This document shows, piece by piece, positions 1-9,581 of a DNA stretch of 64,000 nt. The stretch's first letter is position 1. Each line of letters begins with the position of its first letter. The notes under the pieces were generated by a model. That model was not told the origin of the DNA. It saw only the letters and a list, made by a program, of their open reading frames with translations, and ran no database searches. The translations under genes were made by a program, and so were the position numbers. Source of the DNA: Bacteroidales bacterium UBA5349. GTDB taxonomy: Bacteria; Bacteroidota; Bacteroidia; Bacteroidales; Tenuifilaceae. The stretch is from NCBI GenBank assembly GCA_002410065.1, contig DHQB01000026.1:275053-339052 (forward strand), in the 5' to 3' direction.

Positions 1-36
1 AACAAAAAAGCCTCGAGTTTCCTCAGGGCTTGGTAG

Positions 37-109
<73 letters not shown>

Positions 110-303
110 ATATATTGTAAGTAGTGAACTATCTTTCGTTTATTGCGGTGCAAAGATAATACAAAATTAATAATCCCCAAAATATGCAAAAAGATTTTTA
201 AGGATTGGCATTTCAGACTAAAATTAACGAATTTTAAGCCCATTAGCATAAAAGTGTATGCACATAAATGGTTATGCGTTGATGACTAAATATAAAAAGG
301 TGC

Positions 304-311
304 TATATTTG
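304..311 (+). promoter_or_regulatory. Possible -7 box (TATATTTG)
   Basis: TATATTTG matches the Bacteroidota sigma-ABfr -7 consensus TAnnTTTG, 23 bases upstream of the M23 peptidase start. A TTG at 279-281 could serve as the -33 element, although the spacing is slightly long. It would drive the M23/dxr/rseP run. Confidence 0.4.
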
Positions 312-333
312 CACAATTCATAGATATTTAGAT

Positions 334-1203
334 ATGTTGAAGCCTAAATCGAACAAACGCTACATAAGCAAACTTAAGAATAAATATAGGCTTAGCGTCT
401 ATAACGATCAGACCTTTGAAGAGGTTTGGGTTATGCGGCTATCGCGCTTAAACCTAATTGCCGCTGCTGGTGGCATTGCTATTACCCTTATTACCATTGT
501 AACCATATTAATTGCGTTTACCCCTATTCGGGAATTTATTCCTGGATACCCCGATGGGACTACCAGAAGGCTAATGGTTCAAAATTCCTTTAAAACCGAT
601 AGCCTTGAAAGGGAACTTCAACAATGGAAGATATATCTAGGTAATTTACATACTGTTCTTAGGGGTGAAAGTCCCGATAATCTTGAGAGTTTACCTGATA
701 CTTCAGTTAGATACAAGGAGATTAACTTTGCACGATCACTTGAGGATTCCCTTTTACGGTTACAAATAGAATCGGAAGAAGTTTATAATCTGTCAATTAT
801 AAATACTGCTGGGGAAAGGGAGGATAACCTAACCAAGTTACATTTCTTCCCTCCGGTAAAAGGAGTTGTTACAAACTCTTTCAATGCACAGCATGGTCAT
901 TTAGGCGTTGATGTTGTTGCTCCACCAAACGAAGTTATTGTTGCTATTGCCGATGGAACCGTAATCCTATCGAGTTGGACCCTAGAAACTGGTTATGTTA
1001 TTCAAATTCAACACATCAACAACTTAATATCGATTTATAAACATAATAGCAAACTCCTAAAAAAATCGGGATCGCAAATAAAAGCAGGCGAAGCCATTGC
1101 AATTATTGGAAACTCCGGAGAGTTAACAACAGGGCCACACCTCCATTTTGAACTTTGGCATAATGGAACTCCTATTAATCCAGAACAATACGTAGTTTTT
1201 TAA
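334..1203 (+). CDS. M23 family metallopeptidase (LytM-type), membrane anchored
   Basis: A 289-residue protein predicted to cut, or to regulate cutting of, peptidoglycan cross-links in the periplasm. A basic cytoplasmic N-terminus precedes one membrane helix at about residues 40-62. A charged, probably coiled-coil stretch follows (about 85-150), then the LytM domain at about 170-289. The zinc ligands are visible: H189 and D193 in HLGVD, and H271 in HLHFEL; GPHLHFELW is the family signature. It could be an active endopeptidase or, like some membrane-anchored LytM proteins, an amidase activator. It is first in a plus-strand run, and dxr follows after 19 bases. Confidence 0.88.
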   Translation: MLKPKSNKRYISKLKNKYRLSVYNDQTFEEVWVMRLSRLNLIAAAGGIAITLITIVTILIAFTPIREFIPGYPDGTTRRLMVQNSFKTDSLERELQQWKIYLGNLHTVLRGESPDNLESLPDTSVRYKEINFARSLEDSLLRLQIESEEVYNLSIINTAGEREDNLTKLHFFPPVKGVVTNSFNAQHGHLGVDVVAPPNEVIVAIADGTVILSSWTLETGYVIQIQHINNLISIYKHNSKLLKKSGSQIKAGEAIAIIGNSGELTTGPHLHFELWHNGTPINPEQYVVF

Positions 1204-1222
1204 GCAACAACAATCCCCAAGA

Positions 1223-2371
1223 GTGAAAAGAAGGATAGCCATACTAGGGTCAACAGGCTCCATTGGAACACAAGCATTACTGGTAATTGAAAGTCACCCC
1301 GACCTTTTTGAGGTTGAGGTTCTTACTGCCAAAAACAATGCAGACCTATTGATTCAACAAGCCATAAGGTATAGGCCTAACACTGTAGTGATAGGGAACA
1401 AGGAACTTTACACTCAAGTTCTTGTTGCACTTAACCCATACGATATAAAGGTTTATGCTGGGGATGAGGCAATCTCGCAGGTAGTTGAGATGGAAACCAT
1501 TGATATGGTATTGACTGCAATGGTTGGGTATTCGGGACTTAAACCTACCATTAACGCCATAAAAGCAAAAAAGCCAATTGCTCTAGCAAATAAAGAAACC
1601 CTTGTAGTTGCTGGCGAACTTATTATGGGGTTAGCCTATGAGAATAATGTACCTATCCTACCTGTTGATTCTGAACATTCAGCAATCTTCCAGTGCTTAG
1701 TGGGAGAAAACAACCCAATTGAAAAGATTATATTAACGGCATCTGGCGGACCTTTCCGTACCCATACCCCTGAACAGTTAACCAGAGTTACTAAAGCCGA
1801 CGCCCTTAACCACCCTTGCTGGTGCATGGGCAATAAAATCACTATCGATTCGGCCACCTTGATGAACAAAGGATTTGAGGTAATTGAAGCCAAATGGCTA
1901 TTCAACCTTAAGCCCGAGCAGATTGAGGTAATAGTTCATCCACAGTCCATCATCCACTCTTTAGTTCAATTTGAGGATGGATCAATCAAGGCTCAAATGG
2001 GTTTACCCGACATGAAGTTGCCAATTCAGTACGCATTTAGCTTTCCAGATAGAATTAAATCGGATTTCGAACGCTTTTCATTTGCCCGTTTTCCAAACTT
2101 TAGCTTTGAGGAACCCGATACCAGTAGATTTCCCGCATTGAATTTTGCCCGTGAGGCAATGAAAAAAGGCGGAAACATGCCCTGCATACTAAATGCTGCT
2201 AACGAAATTGCAGTTGAGGCTTTTTTAAACGATAAAATTAGCTTTCTGGGAATGGCGGATTTAGTTGAAGACTGCCTATTAAAGGTAGGTTTTATTGCCA
2301 AACCTAACTACGACGATTATTTTACAACCGATAGCGTAACCCGTGAATACGCAAAAAGATTGATTAAGTAA
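1223..2371 (+). CDS. dxr: 1-deoxy-D-xylulose 5-phosphate reductoisomerase
   Basis: A 382-residue cytoplasmic enzyme of the MEP isoprenoid pathway. It converts DXP to 2-C-methyl-D-erythritol 4-phosphate using NADPH and a divalent metal. The NADPH-binding GSTGSIGTQ is at residues 9-17, followed by the ANKE segment near 121, the metal/substrate region SEHSAIFQC, the ASGGPFR motif and a C-terminal PCILNAANE motif. Length is normal for the family. The start is GTG at 1223, since the homologous N-terminus (KRRIAILGSTGSIG) begins directly there and no ATG lies close upstream. It is probably cotranscribed with the M23 gene and rseP. Confidence 0.96.
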   Translation: MKRRIAILGSTGSIGTQALLVIESHPDLFEVEVLTAKNNADLLIQQAIRYRPNTVVIGNKELYTQVLVALNPYDIKVYAGDEAISQVVEMETIDMVLTAMVGYSGLKPTINAIKAKKPIALANKETLVVAGELIMGLAYENNVPILPVDSEHSAIFQCLVGENNPIEKIILTASGGPFRTHTPEQLTRVTKADALNHPCWCMGNKITIDSATLMNKGFEVIEAKWLFNLKPEQIEVIVHPQSIIHSLVQFEDGSIKAQMGLPDMKLPIQYAFSFPDRIKSDFERFSFARFPNFSFEEPDTSRFPALNFAREAMKKGGNMPCILNAANEIAVEAFLNDKISFLGMADLVEDCLLKVGFIAKPNYDDYFTTDSVTREYAKRLIK

Positions 2372-2419
2372 CCCTCAACAAATGTCCAATAGCACTGTTG
2401 ATTAACAAAAAAAATAGTA

Positions 2420-3736
2420 ATGGGAATTTTAAATCAGATAGCACAGTTTTTACTCAGCCTTTCAATTCTTGTCTTTTTGCACGAAATGGGCCATTACACC
2501 TTTGCACGATTGTTCAATACAAGGGTTGAAAAGTTTTATTTATTCTTTAACCCCTGGTTTTCTCTCTTTAAGTTCAAGAAAGGCGAAACTGAATACGGTA
2601 TTGGATGGTTACCTCTAGGAGGATACTGTAAAATTGCCGGAATGATAGACGAATCGATGGACAAGGATCAAATGCTTGCTCCGCCCCAGCCATTCGAATA
2701 CCGATCGAAACCAACTTGGCAACGTTTTCTTATCATTTCGGGTGGTGTGCTGGTTAATTTTATCCTAGCTCTTGTAATTTACTCCGTGGTTTTATATACC
2801 TGGGGCGAAGAGTACCTCCCTACTCAAAACGCGAAGTATGGAGTACATTGCTCTGAACTAGCCAAGGAAATTGGTTTTAAGGATGGTGATAAAATTCTTA
2901 GGGTAGGTGGAGAAGAAGTTGAATCGTTTTTTCAGATTGCCCCAAAAATTGTACTGGAGGGAGCATACTCTCTAACCATACAGCGTGAAGGAAGAACTCA
3001 AGAAATTGAGATTAGCGAGAGTTACCTCCCTGAATTACTGAAATCAAAATTTCTGTTTTTACCCAGATTCCCCTTGGAAATAGGGATGGTTATTGAGAAT
3101 TCTCCTGCCGAAAGCGCAGGGTTTATGATTGGGGATAAACTGGCAGCCATTAATAATACACCTGCACTATACTTTGATGAGTTCAGCAATTCAGTAAGGT
3201 CTAGCGCGGGCGACAGTATTCTCATCACAGTAAACCGTAACGGTGCTCTCCAAAACCTTCACGTTAAGGTTTCTCAAGATGGTACTGTGGGCATTTACCC
3301 TATAGCAGAACGAAATTTCCTCGAACTTGAGAGCAGAAACTATACGCTGCTACAATCAATACCAGCAGGAATAAGTCGGGGTGCTAATACCATTTCGAGC
3401 TATCTAAAACAGCTAAAACTAATTTTTTCACCTAAAGCCAAAGCCTACGAATCTGTTGGAGGTTTTATCACCATAGGAAGTATTTTTCCGAAGTATTGGA
3501 ACTGGCAATCGTTCTGGGAGTTAACAGCACTAATCTCCATTATTCTGGCAATAATGAACATGCTACCAATTCCAGCACTGGATGGAGGCCACATGCTGTT
3601 CCTAATATACGAAATGGCTTCGGGTCGGAAACCTAGCGATAAGTTTATGGAGTACGCTCAGATTGCAGGCATGCTTTTTATTCTAGCACTCGTATTCTTT
3701 GCAAATGCCAACGACGTGGTAAAACTTTTTAGGTAG
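2420..3736 (+). CDS. rseP: RIP metalloprotease RseP (site-2 protease)
   Basis: A 438-residue intramembrane zinc protease that cleaves membrane-anchored regulators or remnant signal peptides. The HEMGH zinc site is at residues 21-25 inside the first membrane segment. The second catalytic motif, NMLPIPALDGG, lies near residue 384. Two PDZ domains lie between, including GFKDGDKILRVGGEEV and a second GLGF-like repeat (AGFMIGDKLAAIN). The dxr-rseP neighbourhood is common in Bacteroidota. It begins 48 bases after dxr. Confidence 0.95.
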   Translation: MGILNQIAQFLLSLSILVFLHEMGHYTFARLFNTRVEKFYLFFNPWFSLFKFKKGETEYGIGWLPLGGYCKIAGMIDESMDKDQMLAPPQPFEYRSKPTWQRFLIISGGVLVNFILALVIYSVVLYTWGEEYLPTQNAKYGVHCSELAKEIGFKDGDKILRVGGEEVESFFQIAPKIVLEGAYSLTIQREGRTQEIEISESYLPELLKSKFLFLPRFPLEIGMVIENSPAESAGFMIGDKLAAINNTPALYFDEFSNSVRSSAGDSILITVNRNGALQNLHVKVSQDGTVGIYPIAERNFLELESRNYTLLQSIPAGISRGANTISSYLKQLKLIFSPKAKAYESVGGFITIGSIFPKYWNWQSFWELTALISIILAIMNMLPIPALDGGHMLFLIYEMASGRKPSDKFMEYAQIAGMLFILALVFFANANDVVKLFR

Positions 3737-3785
3737 ATTAATACATTGGGTTTAAATCTTAACAACTAACAACACTTTAATTAGA

Positions 3786-5060
3786 ATGCTGAAGAGGGGA
3801 ATTGGCTACTTTACTGCTTTTTTAATGATTTCTTTTTTGCTGCCAAAGGGTGTTTATGCAGAATGCATAAGGAGTTACCCTCCGCTAAAAAGATGCAATA
3901 TTCTAAAATCGCTCGATAGCCTAAAGCAACTTTCCCTTTTTATGCCCGACACTCTTTCTCACTTTAGAAAACAAATTCCCGTCACCCCAAATTTAGTTTA
4001 TGAGGTAAAAATTGCTGCCATCGATAGGCTTTCTCCAATTGCCTTCGACTTTAACCCCTACGTTAAAAGATATATCGATATATATACCATTGAGAGAAGA
4101 GAGCAGGTAGGTCAAATGCTTGGACTGGCAAAACTCTATTTCCCTCTATTTGATGAGCTACTCGACAAGTATAACCTTCCCCTCGAACTCAGGTACCTTG
4201 CCGTTGTTGAGTCGGCGCTTAATCCTCTTGCTGTGTCTTCAAGTGGAGCTGTTGGTCTATGGCAGTTTAAGCTAAACTCGGGCAGGATGTTCAACCTTGA
4301 AGTGAATAGCTATATCGACGAACGGATGGATCCGGTAAAATCAACTGAAGCAGCTTGTCGATATCTTGATTACCTATATCGTATTTTTGGCGACTGGCAT
4401 CTTGTGATGGCTGCATACAATTCAGGGCCAGGTGTGGTTCGCAACGCTATAACCCGTGCAAATGGCGAAACAAATTTCTGGAAATTATACGACCATTTGC
4501 CTGAAGCTGCTCAAAATTACGTACCTGCATTTATTGCTGCTGCATATGTCTTACAAAATGCCTCAGCACATAATATTTCTGCCCTCTCCCCTTTAATTAG
4601 CTTTGAACAGGTTGATACTGTACATGTTACAGAACCAGTTTCTTTTCGAGAAATAGCTATAATGACTGAAGTTTCAAATGATATTCTTCGCTTTTTAAAC
4701 CCCTCCTTTCGGAGAGGTTATGTACCAAAATCTGAAAAACCAACCGCTATCTACCTGCCCATCGATGCCATTTCAAAGTTTGTTGAGAACGAGCAGAGTA
4801 TTTACCTCAAAACACTACCCAAGGCAAATTATCATGAAAGGGTTGCCAATGCTGGAAGTACAACAAATAAAAACAAAGTGTTGCACGTTGTTCAATCGGG
4901 TGAGTATCTTCATAAAATTGCCATAGAATACTACTGCACAGTTGACGACATTTTGATTTGGAATCCAAAATCAGCCAGTGAACTTTCAGCGGGTGATACA
5001 CTTGAGATTTGGGCTGATAAGAGTATACTTCAGAGGATTGGTGATGGCCCAAAAGACTAA
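3786..5060 (+). CDS. Lytic transglycosylase with SLT and LysM domains (MltD-like)
   Basis: A 424-residue exported murein hydrolase. A signal peptide covers about residues 1-25. The SLT fold follows: the catalytic glutamate is in AVVESALNP, then GAVGLWQF and the family's MAAYNSGPGVV motif. A single C-terminal LysM repeat (from VLHVVQSGEYLHKIA to DTLEIW) would bind peptidoglycan. MltD-type enzymes cleave the MurNAc-GlcNAc bond with formation of 1,6-anhydroMurNAc. It begins 49 bases after rseP in the same direction. The exact cellular role is inferred from the family. Confidence 0.92.
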   Translation: MLKRGIGYFTAFLMISFLLPKGVYAECIRSYPPLKRCNILKSLDSLKQLSLFMPDTLSHFRKQIPVTPNLVYEVKIAAIDRLSPIAFDFNPYVKRYIDIYTIERREQVGQMLGLAKLYFPLFDELLDKYNLPLELRYLAVVESALNPLAVSSSGAVGLWQFKLNSGRMFNLEVNSYIDERMDPVKSTEAACRYLDYLYRIFGDWHLVMAAYNSGPGVVRNAITRANGETNFWKLYDHLPEAAQNYVPAFIAAAYVLQNASAHNISALSPLISFEQVDTVHVTEPVSFREIAIMTEVSNDILRFLNPSFRRGYVPKSEKPTAIYLPIDAISKFVENEQSIYLKTLPKANYHERVANAGSTTNKNKVLHVVQSGEYLHKIAIEYYCTVDDILIWNPKSASELSAGDTLEIWADKSILQRIGDGPKD

Positions 5061-5146
5061 TTGACCAAACAAAATATTGGCATTTGTAAAATAAATTAGC
5101 ACCTTTAGGGTTATTCAAGTATACTTAACCTAAATAAACAAGCACT

Positions 5147-6160
5147 ATGAAAAAAACCTTGCTATTCACGCTTGCAGTAGCATTTGTTGTCCTTAACCAA
5201 TCGTGCGACAAAGGTACGCAAGGACGCAAATCTATGCTTCCCAACGTTACTGGTGCTGCGGGCGAAGTAATTGTTGTGTTGGACAAATCGGTAATTAATG
5301 ATAGCATTTCCAAAACCATAAAAACAATCCTTGAAGAGGAATTCCCTATGATACCGCAATCGGAGCCAATATTTGACGCTGTTATAATCCCCTCCTCTGG
5401 TTTTTCCGATATCTTTAAAAGTCATAGAAATATAGTTATAGTTAAGGTGGACAATAGCTTTAATGAGGCTAAAATAATTGCTCAACACGATGTATGGGCA
5501 TCACCACAAACTCTGATTAACATCGTTGGGCGCACATATCCTGCCATTGAGGAGATGCTAAAAGTGGAAAAAGATAGGCTTATTCAAATTCTTGAGCAAG
5601 CGGAACGCGATAGAGTTGTTCAGAATGCTGAGAAATTTGAAGAGGAAAGTATTCGAGCGTTATTAGAAAAGAAGTTTGGTGTATCGGTTTCTTTCCCAAA
5701 GGGATACAAAATTAATCTTGATACAACCAACTTTGTGTGGATATCAAATGAAACAACCAGCACTAGTCAAGGAGTTTTTATTTACGAGTATCCTTATACC
5801 GAAACCAATACTTTTTCTGTAGATTATTTGGTAGCACAAAGAAATAACTTTATCCATAAATTTGTGCCCGGCCCCTCAGGAAATAGTTACATGAGTACAG
5901 AAACGATTATTCCTCCAAAATTTAGTCCCTTAATGTATAAAGGCAGATATTTTGGGCAACTTCGTGGCTTATGGACCGTAATTGGTCATCCTATGGGAGG
6001 CCCATTTATTAGCCTTACAACAATAGATGAGGTAAACAATAGGGTAGTAACCATTGAAGGATACGTATTTGCACCAAAGTTTAAAAAACGCAATTATGTT
6101 AGACAGGTTGAAGCGTTGCTACTCTCAATAAAGTTTCCCGAAATTGAAGAAAATAAATAG
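5147..6160 (+). CDS. DUF4837 family lipoprotein
   Basis: A 337-residue predicted lipoprotein with a hydrophobic signal ending at Cys20 (LNQSC). Its sequence features (AAGEVIVVLDKSV near the N-terminus, a central SFPKGYKI segment and LRGLWTVIGHPMGGPFIS) fit the Bacteroidota DUF4837 family, whose function is unknown. It closes the plus-strand run and is followed by a hairpin terminator shared with the convergent lpx operon. No catalytic motif is recognisable. Confidence 0.82.
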   Translation: MKKTLLFTLAVAFVVLNQSCDKGTQGRKSMLPNVTGAAGEVIVVLDKSVINDSISKTIKTILEEEFPMIPQSEPIFDAVIIPSSGFSDIFKSHRNIVIVKVDNSFNEAKIIAQHDVWASPQTLINIVGRTYPAIEEMLKVEKDRLIQILEQAERDRVVQNAEKFEEESIRALLEKKFGVSVSFPKGYKINLDTTNFVWISNETTSTSQGVFIYEYPYTETNTFSVDYLVAQRNNFIHKFVPGPSGNSYMSTETIIPPKFSPLMYKGRYFGQLRGLWTVIGHPMGGPFISLTTIDEVNNRVVTIEGYVFAPKFKKRNYVRQVEALLLSIKFPEIEENK

Positions 6161-6184
6161 CGAATTAAGAATACCTATAATACA

Positions 6185-6208
6185 AAAAGGGAGGTAAAAC
6201 TCCCTTTT
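6185..6208. terminator. Bidirectional intrinsic terminator
   Basis: AAAAGGGAG and CTCCCTTTT form a 9-bp stem with a 6-base loop, with A/T runs on both sides. It sits between the convergent DUF4837 gene and lpxA. Confidence 0.75.
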
Positions 6209-6231
6209 ATTATTTAATGTAATTCCCCGTT

Positions 6232-7035
6232 TTAGTCATCATCTTCAACTGATGAAGTACTACTGGGGCCTCTTACAATTCCTCGGCTAGAGTTTCTAAC
6301 GAAATTAAGAATTTGATCGCGCTCTTCTGTTTTAGGCATCGTATTCTCTATTTCAGTAATAGCTTGCGAAACATTCAATCCCTTTGAATAAATAATTCGG
6401 TATATCTCCTGTATTTCGGCAACCTGATCTGAGTCAAATTTTCGTCTTCTGAGTCCTATGGTGTTTAGCCCAACAAAAACTATTGGATCGCGTCCAACAC
6501 GGGCATATGGGGGAATGTCCTTATTCACCTTTGATCCGCCCTGAACCATAACATGAGCGCCAATGCGCTCAAACTGGTGCACTAGACAGCCACCTGAAAG
6601 TATTGCAAAGTGGTCAATCTCTACCTCACCTGCTAGCTGAACTGAGTTACCAAGGATAACATTATCGCCAATAACACAATCGTGGGCAACGTGAACATAC
6701 GCCATAATTAAGCAATTGCTGCCCACTTTAGTATATCCCTTTGATGCAGTGCCCCGATTTACGGTTACACACTCGCGAAGTACAGTATTATCACCTATAA
6801 TTGCGGTTGTGCTCTCGCCTTTAAACTTTAAGTCTTGTGGAATTCCCGAAACAACTGCTCCAGGAAAGACTTTACAATTGCTGCCAATTCGTGCACCATC
6901 TAAGACAGTAGCGTTTGGGCCAATCCATGTATTATCACCTATTTCCACATCTTCGGCAACATATGCAAAAGGTTCAATTTTTACATTTTTACCGATTTTT
7001 GCTTTCGGGTGTATGTATGCTAATGACTGATTCAT
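6232..7035 (-). CDS. lpxA: UDP-N-acetylglucosamine O-acyltransferase
   Basis: A 267-residue enzyme for the first step of lipid A synthesis, transferring an R-3-hydroxyacyl chain from ACP to UDP-GlcNAc. It is a left-handed beta-helix of hexapeptide repeats (for example IGKNVKIEPFAYV, IGDNTWIGPNATV). The catalytic histidine lies in the MAYVHVAHDC segment, and the C-terminal helical domain (LRRRKFDSDQV onward) is typical. It is the last gene of the lpxD/lpxC-fabZ/lpxA run, 7 bases after lpxC-fabZ. Confidence 0.96.
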   Translation of the reverse strand: MNQSLAYIHPKAKIGKNVKIEPFAYVAEDVEIGDNTWIGPNATVLDGARIGSNCKVFPGAVVSGIPQDLKFKGESTTAIIGDNTVLRECVTVNRGTASKGYTKVGSNCLIMAYVHVAHDCVIGDNVILGNSVQLAGEVEIDHFAILSGGCLVHQFERIGAHVMVQGGSKVNKDIPPYARVGRDPIVFVGLNTIGLRRRKFDSDQVAEIQEIYRIIYSKGLNVSQAITEIENTMPKTEERDQILNFVRNSSRGIVRGPSSTSSVEDDD

Positions 7036-7042
7036 TATTATT

Positions 7043-8437
7043 CTACTTTGATTTTGTAATTTGAGCTAGAAGTTCTCCTTCCATTACTAAAGTGTCTCCA
7101 ACAAAGGCTTGACCAAACATATTTGCAATGCCCCGGCGTATTGGTTCAAGTAATTCAAGCCTAAAGATTAAGGTGTCACCAGGAACCACCTTACGCTTAA
7201 ACTTAACCCGATCTATTTTCAGGAAATAGGTAACATAGTTCTCTGGATCGGGAACAGTATTAAGAACAAAAATTCCTCCTACCTGAGCCATAGCCTCTAT
7301 TTGCAGTACACCAGGCATCACGGGCTCTTCAGGAAAATGGCCAACAAAGAAATCCTCGTTCATAGTAACATTTTTCATGCCTGTAATGGTGTTCTGATCC
7401 ATATGCAAAATCTTATCTATCAGCAAGAACGGAGGCCTATGGGGTAATATATTCCTTATCTGAAGGATATCGTAAAGGGGTGGCTTGTTTGGGTCGTACT
7501 TAGGAATTTGGGGCTTCATAGCCTCTTTTCTGGCCATCTTCCGAATGGTTTTAGCTAGCTCCGTATTGGCATAGTGCCCTGGTCGTTTTGCAATTATCTT
7601 TCCCTTTATTCTCCGTCCTACTAGAGCCAAATCGCCTACAATATCCAGTAGTTTATGGCGAGCAGGTTCGTTCTGAAAATGCAAATCAAGATTATTCAAT
7701 ATCCCCTCGGGCTTAACATGAATCCTTGGTTTGTTGAATAAATCGGCAATCCTATCTAACTCTGATTGAGGAACCTCGTGCTCCATTATCACAATGGCAT
7801 TCTGCAAATCGCCACCCTTAATCAGGTTATTTCTAAGCAAAACCTCAAGTTCGTGAAAGAACACAAATGTTCTGCAGGGTGCTATTTGTTCGCGGAAGTC
7901 CTTAATGTCAGCAAGTTGGGCATACTGATTGCCTAATACTCTTGATTTATAATCAATAAGAACATCAATGCTAAACGATTCATCGGGATAGGCTGCAATC
8001 TCAATTCCGTTTTCGGGATCGGAGTAAACAAGTTTTTCCTTTATTACATAAAAGCCCCTTTCTGCATTCTGTTTTTCTATTCCCACTTTACTAATCTCCT
8101 CAACAAAAACCCTTGCACTTCCATCCATTATTGGCATTTCTGGGCCATCTACCTTAATTAAGGCATTGTCAATTCCCAAGCCATGCAACGATGCAAGCAC
8201 ATGCTCTACTGTGCTAATTCTAACTCCATTCTGCTCAATGGTGGTGCCACGAGATGTATCCACCACATTATCGGCAATAGCATCAACAGTGGGCTCGCCA
8301 TCAACATCGGTGCGTTTAAAAACGTACCCAGTATTCTCATCGGCAGGACAAATGGTTAGATTAACATCCACTCCGGTATGCAATCCTTTGCCCTTAAAGT
8401 GTATTTCGCTTTTAAGCGTTGTTTGCTTTTCTGTCAT
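7043..8437 (-). CDS. lpxC-fabZ: Bifunctional LpxC deacetylase / FabZ dehydratase
   Basis: A 464-residue fusion. Residues about 1-300 are LpxC, the zinc-dependent UDP-3-O-acyl-GlcNAc deacetylase and committed step of lipid A synthesis. They include STVEHVLASLHG (zinc His) and HKLLDIVGDLALVG (zinc His and Asp plus the catalytic region). Residues about 320-464 are FabZ, the 3-hydroxyacyl-ACP dehydratase. They include LPHRPPFLLIDKI with its catalytic His and HFPEEPVMPGVLQIEAMAQ with its catalytic Glu. The fusion is characteristic of Bacteroidota and couples acyl supply to lipid A synthesis. Confidence 0.96.
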   Translation of the reverse strand: MTEKQTTLKSEIHFKGKGLHTGVDVNLTICPADENTGYVFKRTDVDGEPTVDAIADNVVDTSRGTTIEQNGVRISTVEHVLASLHGLGIDNALIKVDGPEMPIMDGSARVFVEEISKVGIEKQNAERGFYVIKEKLVYSDPENGIEIAAYPDESFSIDVLIDYKSRVLGNQYAQLADIKDFREQIAPCRTFVFFHELEVLLRNNLIKGGDLQNAIVIMEHEVPQSELDRIADLFNKPRIHVKPEGILNNLDLHFQNEPARHKLLDIVGDLALVGRRIKGKIIAKRPGHYANTELAKTIRKMARKEAMKPQIPKYDPNKPPLYDILQIRNILPHRPPFLLIDKILHMDQNTITGMKNVTMNEDFFVGHFPEEPVMPGVLQIEAMAQVGGIFVLNTVPDPENYVTYFLKIDRVKFKRKVVPGDTLIFRLELLEPIRRGIANMFGQAFVGDTLVMEGELLAQITKSK

Positions 8438-8493
8438 AATTAGAACTATTCTGTAGTATGAGGTAAAATTTTGAAAACAGATAAAAACTATAA

Positions 8494-9522
8494 TTAATCC
8501 TTGCTTATGCTTTGCTTCAGGATGTCGATTTCTTTGACAATTTCGGGAAATTTTTTAAACAGTACGAATGAGCGGGTAAACCGCTTTATGTTCATTGCCG
8601 GCGATCCGAATAAAATTTCATCGGGTTCTTTAAGACTATTCGCTACACCTGATTGTGCCGATAGCTTAACACCGTTGGCAATGGTAATATGACCCGCCAC
8701 GCCAACTTGTCCGCCAAACATACAATTTTTCCCAATCTTTGTTGAACCTGCAATTCCCGATTGCGCAGCAATAACCGTGTTCTCGCCAATCTCAACATTG
8801 TGCGCCACTTGAATTAGATTATCGAGCTTTACGCCCTTCCGAATTATTGTTGAACCCATTGTAGCCCTATCGATGGTAGTATTTGCTCCAACATCAACAT
8901 TATCCTCAAGAATTACATTCCCTATCTGAGGAATCTTTTGATAAGTACCATCCGCCTGAGGCGCAAAACCGAAACCATCCGACCCAATAATGGCGCCAGA
9001 ATGTATTGTACAGTTTTTGCCCACAACACAATCATCAGTAACCTGAGCGCCAGCAAAGACTGTAGAATTCTCGTCTATCTTCACATTATTGCCAATATAG
9101 GCGTTAGGATGAATCTGAACGCCTTTTGCAATGGTTGTATTCTCACCAATGTATACAAACGGGCCAACATAGGCACTACTATCAATACTTGCCGAGGGCT
9201 CAACATGTGCTTTTGCATGAACTCCTTGCTTAGCACTCTTTGCTGCTGCTACTAAGCTTAATAACTTTGCAAACGACTCGTAGGCGTTATCAACTCTGAT
9301 TAGAGTTGCAGAAACTTTATCCTCAAGAATAAAGTCAGAATTAATTAAAACTATTGACGAACTTGTTGTATATAGATACTTTGAATACTTAGGATTTGAA
9401 AGGAATGAGAGTGCTCCAGGCCTACCCTCTTCAATCTTAACCACTGTGCTTGCCTTGATCTCTGGATCCCCTTCAACATTACCTCCCAGAAACTCAGCAA
9501 TTGCTTTTGCTGTAAACTCCAT
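8494..9522 (-). CDS. lpxD: UDP-3-O-acylglucosamine N-acyltransferase
   Basis: A 342-residue acyltransferase, the third step of lipid A synthesis. An N-terminal uridine-binding domain (EFTAKAIAEFLGGNVEGD) precedes a left-handed beta-helix with many hexapeptide repeats. The catalytic histidine lies in VAHNVEIGENTVI. A C-terminal helix follows (RSFVLFKKFPEIVKEIDILK). It is the first gene of the lpx run on this strand, and the start is the only ATG fitting the family N-terminus. Confidence 0.96.
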   Translation of the reverse strand: MEFTAKAIAEFLGGNVEGDPEIKASTVVKIEEGRPGALSFLSNPKYSKYLYTTSSSIVLINSDFILEDKVSATLIRVDNAYESFAKLLSLVAAAKSAKQGVHAKAHVEPSASIDSSAYVGPFVYIGENTTIAKGVQIHPNAYIGNNVKIDENSTVFAGAQVTDDCVVGKNCTIHSGAIIGSDGFGFAPQADGTYQKIPQIGNVILEDNVDVGANTTIDRATMGSTIIRKGVKLDNLIQVAHNVEIGENTVIAAQSGIAGSTKIGKNCMFGGQVGVAGHITIANGVKLSAQSGVANSLKEPDEILFGSPAMNIKRFTRSFVLFKKFPEIVKEIDILKQSISKD

Positions 9523-9581
9523 ATTATCCCAAATTTATAAAACGCCGCAAAATTAGCTATTTATTATTATTTAATGCATTG